Shown here piece after piece: positions 46,044-57,200 of a stretch of DNA of 64,000 bases. A program made the position numbers and the translations under genes. The notes beneath the pieces were generated by a model. It saw only the letters and a program-made list of their open reading frames with translations. It did not search any database and was not told the DNA's origin. The stretch lies in the NCBI RefSeq assembly GCF_001540865.1, contig NC_033638.1:828726-892725 (forward strand). The letters are read 5' to 3'. The DNA is from Ananas comosus. Taxonomy: Eukaryota; Streptophyta; Magnoliopsida; Poales; Bromeliaceae. How positions within the stretch are numbered: the stretch's first letter is position 1; each line of letters opens with the position of its first letter.

Positions 46044-46265
46044 GGCTGGAATACTATTAATAGCAAGCATCATGCTATTGGTGCTATCAGGTTTTCGGCC
46101 TTTGGATGAAAAAATATACGGTTAGGATGATGTGGGCCTCCTAGGGTTGAGTAAGTGATTGGTTTAATAGTATAATCTAATAGGTGAAAATAGTTAAATG
46201 GTTAAATCTAATGGCAGAAAATTCGATAGCACCAAATGCTTCATGCTATTGATAGTATGCCAGCC
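46044..46265. mobile_element. MITE with 'ggctggaatactattaatag' termini, copy 1
   Basis: The left end GGCTGGAATACTATTAATAG is mirrored at the right end (inverted GGCTGGCATACTATCAATAG). Inner subterminal parts also mirror (gctatcaggtttt / aaaattcgatagc-like). 222 bases, non-coding. A second copy lies at 52119-52352. Confidence 0.8.
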
Positions 46266-46734
46266 GGATTCTATTTTTACCGTCGCCAAATATATACTCC
46301 TTTTGGAGGAATCCATCATTTTGGCCTATTAACATTAGTATGTATCTATTACCAATAAAGAAAAGAAAAAATTGAAAGGTAAAGGGTCTATTTCATTATG
46401 CTTCATCTTCTCATTTTTTTAACTTTGATTTTATGGTTTTGCTTCACCTTGCATCATTATTAACCCCCTAGATTAGCTAATATAGATTAAAATTGCTACT
46501 TAATGTAGCTCAATGAGTACGCTAAGAGCACGCTTTTGTCAATGTAAAAAACTACATTCACAATTATTTTACATGCATGTTGATGACGCGACACAATGGC
46601 TTTGATTCATCGATTCGCTCAATTCAAAGGATGGTGTTGGGCCTCAAAAGCTTGGAAAATGCCCAATTGAAAATGTAAATGAAATGCAATAGTTAATTGA
46701 AAGAGCAAACTCATTTGCTTAGTGTAGCTAAGGG

Positions 46735-47321
46735 GTGTTTGGTCTAAATTCTGAAAAGTGATTTTAGAGTTAAAAATAATTCTTTTTTCTTTCAATAGAG
46801 TGTTTGTTAATCTATTTTTCAAAAATTGATTTTGATTCTTAGAATCAGTTGTTGATTTTAAACAGTGAAAAATTTTCTTCTTGAAATCTCATTCTGATTT
46901 TAAACTTAAATTTTAGTTTAAATTTTAATTTTGAATTCAACTTTCAATTTTAAGTTTAAATTCTAAAAAAAAATTCTAAAATTAAAATTCTAAATTCTAA
47001 ATTTTAAATTTAGATTGTAAACTCAAATATCAAAATTTAAATCCTGGTTCAGATTTTAAATGTTTAATTTTTAGTTTTTAATTTGTAAAGTTAAATTAAA
47101 AATTTAAATTCAAATTGTAAAATAAAATTCAGCAAAAAATTTATTATTTGCAAACAGTAAAAAAAAATTTGTCAAATAATTTTTTTAAATCACTTTAGAA
47201 AAAAATACTTTTCTGTTAGACTCAGCTAAATACTCTATCGTTTGTAGCAAAAGTTAATCTTTTAAATTAAAATTAATTTTGTAAAAATTAATTTTTCAGG
47301 TTCTAGGTCAAACAGTCCCTA
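46735..47321. mobile_element. MITE with AT-only core, relative of 34208-35090
   Basis: Left GGGGTGTTTGGTCTAAATTC and right (inverted) GGGACTGTTTGACCTAGAAC are imperfect inverted repeats. The flanks TAA and TAT are close to a 3-base duplication. The core is mostly 'aaattttaaatttt' text. Confidence 0.65.
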
Positions 47322-47440
47322 TAGGAGAATTGCTTAAATTCCTAGTTCCATATAGCTTAAATTTCTCCTTAATTTACAGATTCTAAATAAATACACATAG
47401 AGCATCATTTACATGACTCAATGATTTTGATTCATGAGTT

Positions 47441-47613
47441 ACCAACTGTTTCTAGTGCAAAGTAGTAAAAGGCTTGGCAGTTGGTACTTGAGGTCCCAAG
47501 TTTGAATCCTGGTTGATTCACATTTCTAGCTAAGTTTATTTCTAAATGAAATATGCGAAACAGATAGCATGCTACCTATCTCTTAAAAACAAAAAAAAAA
47601 GAAAAAAAAAGGG
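47441..47613 (+). mobile_element. tRNA-derived SINE, copy 4
   Basis: Box-A-like TAGTGCAAAGTAG and box-B-like AGTTTGAATCC stretches, the shared body and a poly(A)-rich tail. Flanked by a perfect TTCATGAGTT duplication (47431-47440 and 47614-47623). Confidence 0.85.
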
Positions 47614-47765
47614 TTCATGAGTTGGTTGGGGTTTCTTGGAGTTGTTGGTGGTTGGCATCAAATGTTCAAAGAAAACACAATGATTTTGATTCATGAGTTG
47701 GTTGGGGCTCTTGGAGGTGGTGGTTGGCCTCAAATGTTCAAAAAAAAAAAAAAAAGAAAAAAAAG
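47614..47765. repeat. Tandem duplication of a 76-base unit
   Basis: 'ttcatgagttggttggggtt' starting at 47614 is repeated from 47690 with few changes. The unit includes a direct repeat of the SINE target site. Purine-rich low complexity follows to about 47780. The ORF at 47617-47961 spans it and is not a convincing gene. Confidence 0.8.
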
Positions 47766-47989
47766 AAAAAAAAAAAGGAGCCAATCTAAAATGATCCCTC
47801 ATTTGCTTGCATGCAAAGAAATCATAATAGCTAATCAAAACAAGTTTGTTAGTGGTAAGGTTTGCTCCCTTTGTGGACTTAAGATGAAGAAGAGAATTGC
47901 TAGGGTTTCTGCAAAATACTGTTCTTATGGACTGTTGATGTGTTTATATCAGCTGGGCTAGAGAGTTTTTACGATCAGAGAGATATCTA

Positions 47990-48360
47990 TGTTATCGAGT
48001 AGTTTTAAATGATGAGACTTTCAAATCGATGATCGATTTCGTTAAATTTGATTTAGAATATTTGAAGTGTTTATTTTTCAAAATCATTTATCTAGTGATT
48101 GAAAGGACTCAAAATTAATGGCTGAAAATAAAAATATCATAAAGAAAGGGAGCCTTACCTTTTTCTATTTTATACCAAAGATATCGATCTTGTTTTATAT
48201 AAGATATAAAATTTTAATCAAAATTTTACATAATATAAATATTTTTAGTACACCATTAAACTTACAAATAATGCATCTCGGCCTAGAGTATTTGATGTAG
48301 TTAGTGTTAAATATAAAAATATAAAAACATCGTTCTCTAACAGTTTAAGCTTTTAGAGTA
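47990..48360. repeat. Dispersed AT-rich repeat, relative of 3000-3240
   Basis: Shared blocks in the same order with 3000-3240 (a 'tcaaatcgat' block, then 'gatttagaatatttgaag', then a run of 'aaattttaca'). Non-coding, ends undefined. Confidence 0.4.
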
Positions 48361-48821
48361 CAACAGTTAATTGTTTAACAGTTAGGAAATAAATTTTGTA
48401 ATTTTTTGATATAATTTAAAACTAGTGAGCAAAGCAACTCAAAATCAACAATTTTAATGATGGAGGTGATTGTTTGTTAGGTTACTAGTATAGAAATAAT
48501 TAAATCACATGGAATTTTGATAATTTTTTTTTATCTTATATAAAACAAAATTAATATCTTTAATTTAAAATTTTAGTGTTGTATTATCACCTTTTATGAG
48601 ATTTTTATTTTCAACTATTAATTTTAGTGTCACACTGATAAGTTTCGAACATTTTTACCTTTTTTGGCGGCAATTAGTTGATATTCCGAATTGACGATTA
48701 AGAAGTCAGAAATTCGATCTCACGCATACTCATTTTTAGGAATAAAACTTCAGTGTGGAGCTCTCCGATGAGACGTCATTGAGGAGCTTCCAATCCGCTG
48801 CCACATATTAATTTTGCCTTC

Positions 48822-48935
48822 ATCCAATAATTCGCTGTGTGTTTTAAATATTATAACTCAAAAAATATATATAAACTATCCAATAATTCGCTGTGTGTTT
48901 TAAATATTATAACTCAAAAAAAAATATAAACTCTA
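48822..48935. repeat. Tandem duplication of a 56-base unit
   Basis: 'atccaataattcgctgtgtg' plus 'ttttaaatattataactc' occurs at 48822 and again at 48878. Nothing else is recognised around it. Confidence 0.75.
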
Positions 48936-50407
48936 AGAAAAGTAAACTAGTCCTTGAATAGTGACATGTGGCGACGGATTAGGATAAATTGAGACTCCTT
49001 AACAAGGTGTAAAGTTTTTTTTCCTATTTTTAGCCCTTGCCAATTTCGAAAAAATAAAATACTAGAATATGTGGATTTGCTCCTAAAAAGATCACAAAAA
49101 AAAAAAAAAAAAAAGTGGCTCAATAACAAGTGGGGCCCATCGTGTTAAACTAGTCCTTCACGAGAAGTTGTTGAGGAGATCTCTACTGAAGTTTTTTTTT
49201 TTTCCCATATAAAGAGGCCGTTTAGTTCAAGATTTATAATGTTTCACAAATATTATTTATTTTATATTCAGAATGGCAAATTTGTTATTAACTTGTAAGT
49301 TATTTGAGCGGTGAGATTGTTAAGAAATGGTATATTCTTATTAATGAGTAGCTAAAGATTCCCACAAGTAGGAAAATAAGAATACCACACTATCTATGAT
49401 AATCTAGTATTCGTACCATTTAAGAATTTATAATGATTTGAATTGAACGATAATGATTTGAATATTTTTGATAAAAGATTTATAGAATTACGAGAATATT
49501 ACAAATCATGAACTCAAATAGATCCAAAGAGCACTGCTGCGGATGAGCAATGCTATTAATACACCCAAAAACTGGATGTAAATTTTATATCTGTCTATCC
49601 AAGGATTTATCTTATCAATATTTTTAAAAAAAATATTAAATACGAAAAAGGGTGTCTAAACTCTCGAATGGATGAGTGTGAAATTTATAACCGACCTTTC
49701 GGCTTTACAGGCAATATTTCTTTATTTTAAATATTAAAATTGAATTGGGTTTTGTAGATCTTGGTTTGGATAAAGTGTAGAATTTACAAATATATATAGG
49801 TGTACAGATAGTATTTTTTTTTTTTTATATGAGTGAATGTTTCTGAAGAAAATGTCAAATCGATCGGTCTATCCTGACCTAAGTGTCCAAATTAGTTCAT
49901 TTCAACTTCTAAAAACAAGCGGACAGATCTCACGCTGACTCAGTCTATAAACGATTCGGTTCAACATTTTGAACCAGATAAGTCAAAACCTCACTTTGAA
50001 TCGTTTGAATTGGTGGTCCAACCATTGAACCAGTGAACAAGTTTAGGTTTAATCAAACTGGACGAATATTTTAATCAAATCATACTAAAATCCATTGGCT
50101 TAAAATAAATTTAGCTGATTATTAGAATGCATTAGTTTTATAAAAGATTAAACTTAAAAACTTTATATTTATTTAGTTTTATGTACAAAATCAGCACTTT
50201 AGAATTAAGTATGATGCTAAAATAATAATAATATATATAATATATTTTATATAATAAAAGTTAAAAAAATAAATATTTATGATATTATGCTGATGTTATC
50301 TGGTTCAACCCATTATTGACCGGGTGGTTAAACCTGTGATTCTTGATCCAGTAATATTTTTAAATCTGTATTTGATCCCATTTTTAAAACATTACTTAAA
50401 ATATATG
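48936..50407. other. Intergenic, nothing recognised
   Basis: AT-rich sequence with poly(A)/poly(T) runs (49092-49114, 49190-49203). No gene, no clear element ends and no reading frame with a recognisable domain. Confidence 0.4.
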
Positions 50408-50804
50408 GAAAAACTTAAAAAACTCCCCCTGTGGTTTCGCACTTTTTCATTTTAGTACCCTATGATTTAAAGTGTATTAAGTTAGTATCCTGTGGTTTCG
50501 CACTTTCTTACTTTAGTACCCTATGGTTTAAAGTGTATCACGTTAGTACTCTGTGGTTTTATTTTTGTATCAAGTTAGTACCCTATGATTTTATTTTTGT
50601 ATCAAGTTAGTACTCTGTGATTTTATTTTTCTTTTAATGAAATATTAAACCACAGGATACTAACTTGATACACTTTAAACCACAGGGTACTAAAGTGGGA
50701 AAGTGCGAAACCACGGGGTACTAACTTGATACACTTTAAACCATATGATATTAAAGTGAGAAAGAGTGAAACCACAATGGGGTATTTTAAGTTTTTCCTA
50801 TATT
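50408..50804. mobile_element. Fold-back MITE, copy 2
   Basis: The ends ggaaaaacttaaaa (left) and ttttaagtttttcc (right) are perfect inverted repeats, followed inward by repeated 'ccctgtggttt' / 'aaaccacaggg' blocks, so the whole unit folds back. Same family as 271-597. Confidence 0.8.
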
Positions 50805-50929
50805 TTAGTACATAAAAAATATAAAACATTAAAATAATAATTAAGTATTATTTATAATTTCATTTTGAATCCCACAATTTTAGTTGAACCAACTAATCAC
50901 GTAGCATTCATTCCCCTTCACTTTCTTCC

Positions 50930-51250
50930 ATCACGATCGCACGACTTTTAAAGCATCCCCTACTCTTTTTATTAACAATCAACATAGCACGTCACGTCAA
51001 ATCCGTAACGGTCAAATGGCGCCGTACGAAGAGCGTGCCCGGATTTCAAATCCCACCGTCCGATGAAGATCGGACGGCTGACGGTTGGGTCGGGACCACA
51101 TGACAGCTGTGCGAACTCACGTGATTGGCTGGGGCACCCCCCGGAGTTCACGGGTAATAACTACCGCTACAAACAAAGGATTCCCGTGCGTCCGTGGACC
51201 GGGTTCACCACGTCATGCGAGAACCGGGTCCATGGTTTCCCATTTATCTA
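50930..51250. other. GC-richer island, no gene identified
   Basis: Includes a short palindrome (ccgtccgat-gaag-atcggacgg, about 51057-51078) and a CACGTG core (51118-51123). It may be a distal regulatory stretch or an old promoter relic. The ORF at 51063-51251 shows no domain. Confidence 0.35.
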
Positions 51251-51534
51251 GATAGACTTTTTTAAAAAATAGACAATTATAAATCTACTACTTTAATCTT
51301 TTAAATTTTTAATTTTACTATTCAATTTCTTTAGTCAATGATACTCTAAGTTTAAATTTAAACTAATTTGCTATTTTAATAAATTTATAATTACAAAAAA
51401 TTACATAAATCTTACTAATTAAATCTGTAAAGATAAATAATTATATTTAAATTTTAAAGTTAAAGTAAAAAAAAAATTTGAAAGGTTGGATAGCTAATTC
51501 AAATTGATCTATAGTTCAGATAGAATATATTAAT

Positions 51535-51880
51535 CAAGCCGGCTTCGTTATAATCAGGGCATTTTTTGTGTTCATTTTGCTTGGCCATGCTCGCCCCGTT
51601 GAGTCGTATGTCTTTCAATTGTATTTCTATTTTTTTTGTTATTAATAAAAATATTTCTTTATTTATGCCAAGTTACAGAGCCTATCGTATGCTCTTTTTC
51701 CTAGTTCTCGACCTTCAATAGTTTGCAAAATTGTGCGTTTAGACGATTTGACTGACTTGTTCGTGCAGGCGACGGATGAGCGCTGTGCCAGCTTTTTAAT
51801 GAAAAAGACATTAATTAGCTCCGTGACAAGTGGTACAATAGGGATCTCCGTGACAAGTGATACAATAGATCCCTATGCCT
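51535..51880 (+). repeat. LTR-relic paralog carrying the empty site of the 6031 MITE
   Basis: Collinear with 5930-6030 joined to 6844-6960 (gttataa, gtgttcattttg, catgctcg, then gttgagtcgtatg, tttctat, aataaaaatatttctttatt, then atcgtatgctc). At about 51619-51624 it runs through without the MITE found at 6031-6843. No coding capacity. Confidence 0.7.
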
Positions 51881-52039
51881 CCGTTTGGTTCGGGGTTAAG
51901 GAAAAAGTAGCTATAACAGGGATAGGGTTAAGTTCAGGGTTAAAGTGGTGTTAAAATTTTTTTGTGTTTGGTTGGAGTAGGTGGGATAAAAAGATAATGA
52001 TTGATAAATAAGAAAAAAGGTGAGGCACCCTTTTTTCAT

Positions 52040-52118
52040 GCGATGTTTGTTATATAATTATATATATATATATATATATATATAAATATATAATATATAT
52101 ATATATATATATATAATT
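52040..52118. repeat. (TA)n microsatellite, left of MITE
   Basis: Long runs of alternating TA (52056-52086 and 52094-52113). Continues in kind after the MITE at 52353-52402. Confidence 0.9.
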
Positions 52119-52352
52119 AGTGGTGAATACTATTAATAGTAAAATGCTTTTTTTTTGCTATCAAGTTTTTAATCCTTGGATGAAAATTATAGGATCAGAT
52201 GATATTAGTCGTTAGAGCTGAGTGGTCCCCCTAGGTTGAGTGATCTCCACTGGGTTATTATATTTTATCAATGGTTAAATATAATAAAGAGTTGATTAAA
52301 GGCTAAAAAATTGATAGCAACAAAAAATTTTTATACTATAAGTAGCCAGTCC
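52119..52352. mobile_element. MITE, copy 2 of 46044 family, inside a TA microsatellite
   Basis: 'gtgaatactattaatagtaa' at the left and the mirrored 'atactataagtagccagtcc' at the right. The interior follows the copy at 46044-46265 (ttttaatccttggatgaaaa; cctaggttgagtgatc). It is flanked on both sides by TA repeats. Confidence 0.7.
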
Positions 52353-52449
52353 AATATATATATATATAATATTATTATATAATATATATATATATATATA
52401 TACACTTAATAATAATAATGTTTATTAATTAATATTAATTAATTAATTA

Positions 52450-52860
52450 ATGAGTTGGTCCTCGGTGTAACGTTTCTATATCACGCTCCGTGTAGTTAAG
52501 AAGGCGAGTGCGCTGGTCCTCTACAAACTGAGGGTACAAGAATTTCGTACAACCAAGGTACGCGTCGGAAAGCGATTGGTTCGCGTGTATTAAATGGGCG
52601 ACAACGATGAAGTCAACTACCCAATGGATTCTCGCCACGTGGCGGTCATGTGGTTGGCGAATTCGTAGTTGTTGGCGTGTTTTATGTCCGGGGACAACGG
52701 AAGTGTCGCTCCGAGCGTTGGGCCCCACCTACTGGATCCGCTACTCCACGAGTCGAAGATCATAGTTAAAACTCGTACGTGGCGTTGTTTTATTGGCTAA
52801 CGGAAACTTTAACTAATGACGTACTGCCACGTAAATAGTTGTACGCAATTAGTGTTGTAG
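52450..52860 (+). promoter_or_regulatory. Upstream region of SCAB1-like gene with ABRE/G-box cores
   Basis: A palindromic G-box CGCCACGTGGCG (52633-52644), TACGTGGCG (52776-52784) and inverted GCCACGTA (52826-52833) are ABRE-type cores recognised by bZIP factors of abscisic acid signalling. The region is GC-richer than its surroundings and 0.4-0.8 kb before the likely transcript start. ABA control of an actin-binding protein needed for stomatal closure would make sense, but this is inference. Confidence 0.5.
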
Positions 52861-53282
52861 GGGATCGCTCGCTCGCGGAAAAGGAGCGCCGCATTTAAAG
52901 CCCCATCCCGCTCGATTAAAAAAAAAGAAAAAAAAGCAGGAGTAGAATGTGTGAACAGTCCCTGTACTGTCCTTACTGTGCGTATTGGCCCATACACTTT
53001 TGACCGCTTTTGCACTTTAGTCCCTACCATTACAGTATAAAGTGTTCAAACTTTTCTCATAAAATAGTAGTTAAAAAATATTGTTGAAGTTAAACTAAAA
53101 AGGCAAAAAAAAAATCATTTATTTATTTATTTTATTTAATTTAATTTAACGAGAAAGAAAGTCATTTATTTAGCAACTTGAAAAAATAAGGATCGAATTG
53201 TAATATAGGAATAGTACAGGGACTACCAATGCATTTACCCCAAAAAAAGCGGGGTTAGTAATAATAGTACTATAGTGGTGAT

Positions 53283-53320
<38 letters not shown>

Positions 53321-53431
53321 GAGTCAAGAGAGCCCCAATTTTCGCGCATTGTGATCGAATTTGCGGCGCTGTTGAATCGAGCGATTGGATTCGGACGATT
53401 CAGGAGCTAGGGTTCTGTGATTGGGCTTCGT
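53283..53431 (+). other. Likely 5' UTR exon of SCAB1-like gene
   Basis: Starts near a (GA)n microsatellite (53288-53315). A plausible donor is TTGAG|GTAGATTT (53431/53432) and the acceptor just before the start codon is AAAACAG|AGTCGCGAGG (about 54202), leaving a short leader before ATG 54220. It shows the common plant pattern of a 5' UTR intron; the borders are inferred only. Confidence 0.45.
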
Positions 53432-54219
53432 TTGAGGTAGATTTCGTCTCGAATGGTGTTGATTTCGCTGTTAATTTTGGTGTCTCCTTGATCTCTTAGC
53501 TGTGTTGCGGTAAATTAGGGTTAAATTTGGGTTGGTTTTGATTGATCTGTGGAAAGATTTGGTTTAGTTGGCGTTACAATCTCCAGTTAATTGGTAAGTT
53601 TGCGAGTTGACGTGATTGTGTGATGCTGTGCTTATTGTTTATATAATTGTTATTGTGAGATTGTTATCCAGTTTTGAGTGTTTAGGGTTTCTAAATGGCT
53701 CAATTTTCAGGGTTCTGTAGCTCAAAGTTTCAATCTTTTTTGTTGTTTACTGACATTTTTCTGAAATTTGTTTCTCGAATTTATGTAATAGCTGTCCCTT
53801 TTGTTGATTCTTTTTTTTTTTTTTTCTTTTTCTTTTTAAGTTAGTGTTTGTTTGGCTTCGCTTTTGGAACAGCTTTTCTAATTGACATGCAAAAGCTGAG
53901 CTTTTGATAAGCAAAGAGTCCGGAACTTGTGGCTGTAGGGGGAAAGTTCGCATTAGCTTCTCGATCTTAAAAGTAGAAGCTCGAATTTGAAACTTTTACT
54001 TCTAACTACATCAGAGAGCTGTTAAGGGCATTTGAATGAAAAAGTTATTATTGCGCATTTGAATAATGCTGATTAAACAACACTTTTGTAGAAGCTCCGG
54101 CGAGGCGAAACTGAACTGGCTTATTTGTGATATACTTTCTTTGTTCATCATTTCTCAGTTTATTGCTGTTAAGTAATGGTGGTTTTTGGATGGAAAACAG
54201 AGTCGCGAGGACTCGTTAG

Positions 54220-57200
54220 ATGACAAGGGTGGCTCGTGATTATGGAGACAAACTGCATAATGAGGCATTTCGATCTGTGCCGTTGCATACCAATTTCCTT
54301 ATGAATAGATTCCCAAACTACAAGATTGGGACGAAAAATATTGCAATCGAGCCCAACGGCGACCCAGAGGTGCCGCCTCTTAAAGAGATTGTCGCCAAGG
54401 AGACCGCCGACCTGCTGGATCGTCGCCAGCGTCTTTCTGTTCGTGAGCTTGCTAAAAAGTTTGAGAAGGGCCTATACACTGCCACTTTGTTGTCTAATGA
54501 GGTTTAATGCCCTATACATTGGACTTCACAAATGCTTGCTCAGTGACTTCTTTATTTCAGGGGTGTTGTTCGCTTGTCGTATGTTAACTTAGATTCCTTG
54601 GAATCTCAGGTTAAATGGGGGCAGGTGGCTTTGTTGGAAAGAGATGTACTTGTGGATAAACTAAGGAATGTATTGGACTCGCTGAGAGGACGTGTGGTTA
54701 GCAAAAATAGGGATGAACTTGAGTCTTCTATATCTATGGTTTGTTTCTGTTTCTCATCTATATTGCATGTGTTCTTCTGGTGTTTCACTTTGTGCGTAGA
54801 TTTGCCTCTCACAAATTGCATCTTCTTGAGCTCTATGGTGTTGCAATTGAGGCAACTTACTGTGTTTTTGTGTTAGTAGCCGAGGCTTGCACATATGCTT
54901 AGAGATATTTTATGACCTAATTTAGTAGTTATATTCAGTCAAATTTTCTTACACGTATATATATATGCTGTAAAAGGAAAAATACTGCATCATCGTCAGC
55001 CATACAAACATGGAAAGCAGGCTGAAGAATAATATATCGGCAATAGTTATTAAGTTATTGGATAGTCTGGAATTGTGTGGTGCCCACTTTAGTTTTATGA
55101 CTTTGAAATAAAGAAGTTAAACCATCAAATCTAGTAAAAAGGAAAATCTCTTTCAAGAAGCTTAATTTCTTTTACTTGATGCACCTGTTTCTAAGCATGT
55201 ATTGTGTTAGAGCCGAGCACCAATTTTACGTGCTTTTAAAAATACATGGTTTATATTAACGTCATTACTCTTGTGTTAGGCGGAGAAATTAGCAGTTCAG
55301 CTGCCTCAAAGAGAAGGAGAGTTGCTTCAGCAGAAAGCAGAAGTGAAAAAGTTAGCAACCTCTCTTAAACTGGTATTGTGGAAAAGTTACTTCTCATACA
55401 ATTGCAAGTATATGTAATTAAAGCGTGTGCATAACATATGTAACAACAGTTCAGTCCATCCAGCATGCAATTTGGGCTTTAAACCCCCACATGATCTGAT
55501 TGATGTTGTATAATAAAACTTTTCTAATATTTCCTTTCTCTATGAAAGATAATTTATCTGTTATGTCCTTGGGGTTTAATGCAAATCCTAGCCTTATTCC
55601 ACTGTCTATTATCATTTTCTTAAGAGAGATTCGCAAGCAACTTGAAAATGCAAAACACCCAATAACATGTGGTTCGTGCTTTTCTATCAACAGTATAAGG
55701 TTTATATAGCACCAATGATGTAGGCGATCATATGATACTCAGACTAAAAGTTAGATCTATTAGGAGAAGGCATACAAACAAGATTAGCAACCCACATTTA
55801 GAAACCCATGTGGCATGTTATGAATGGTGATGACGGAACCCAGACAATAAAGGTGGGGAAATTGATAATTAAGAATTCACAATTTTTAGCACTTGCAACA
55901 TCTATGATGCCATCTTGACCATGTTCTTGGACCCTTTCCTCTCCCGATTGACCTTTTGGGTTAAGTTCTAGATTCAAGAGAAATCTCTTGCTGTAGTCAA
56001 CACACAATTTTTAAGAAAATTGTATATATTGTGTGATTCGCTCTATTAGCAGCTTAAATAGTTAAGTGGTCCTTCGGTTTTTGTTTACTTTTCCCTTTCA
56101 AACTCCGATCAAAAACTTTTTTTTTTCTTAGAAAGGTTTAATCCTTCGTCTCAATAGGATATGTGAGGAAAATAGATGTTCTCATGGTTTGCATTAAAAG
56201 ACCAATTAGAAATTGCATCAAAAAATTGTATTGTGGATATGAGTTGCGACACGTAACTTTTTGTATTGAATTTAATATTCTAATTGAATAAGTATGGATA
56301 AAGGATCTATGGATGAAGACAGAGAAGTTTAGTTCCTATCGTATCTAGATCTTCAATTTTTGTGCTGTAAAAGGAAGTTGAAGCCAAGTAGATAAAAAAT
56401 GCTAGTCCTGGTTTTCTAGAACCACCAGCTTATTTTTTGTACACCAATAAAATGTATTTATGGAAGCTTATATAAGCACATTTTTGCTGTATGCTTGCTC
56501 TACTTTAGGGCTTGTCTCTTCCTTCTGGTGCTTATGAGGAAGTGTTCTTATAGAGCCGTCGGAGGAAGCACTGATGGGTGTTTGACTACACTAGAGTCAA
56601 ATCGTAAATGAGCAACTGGTTAATAGGAGTATATTAGGAAGTCTAATTGCTTGAGGTAAGTGGTAGGACTCGTTAGAACATATTCAAAGGTTAGGATAAA
56701 ACAATTGAGCATATCAGTCAAGTATATTGCATAAAAACTGCTACCTAGAGCTGCATCTGGACATAATGCCTATTTGGTTTGGGTCGTAGAATAGATTTTC
56801 CCTCGAGAAGATCTAGGCATTTGGCAAATGAAAATATCTCGAGTTTTTGGTTGTGATCAGGAGCCTAGCGTTTAAATCTGGGAAGCTCATGTCAGAGTTG
56901 GACATGATTTCTAAACAACTTTGCAATAAGTTGGACATGATTTCTAAACAACTTTGCAATAAGTTAGTGCTATTTCATTGTCATTACATTGCCAAATACA
57001 ATGGAACAATGAACAAGTGAAGCATATCTATAGGTAAGTCACATGATCTCAAAGTAAATTAAGAAATCCTCTGCTAATAGCCTATGCAACTAAGAACATC
57101 TCGTGTTAGTTCTAAAAACCTTTCTTGACCAGTTGATATAAGGCAAGCATTTAAACTGAGCAAGAACTTGTGACCATTTTCATGCTCAAGCCATTATATG

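Noticed and set aside
47572..47961. ORFs on both strands around 47.6-47.9 kb
   Set aside because: Made of poly(A)/poly(T) tracts, a SINE tail and a 76-base tandem duplication; no domain.
53275..53499. 74-codon ORF starting in the (GA)n repeat
   Set aside because: It begins with an Arg-Glu run from the microsatellite, is in the probable 5' UTR of the SCAB1-like gene, and has no recognisable domain.
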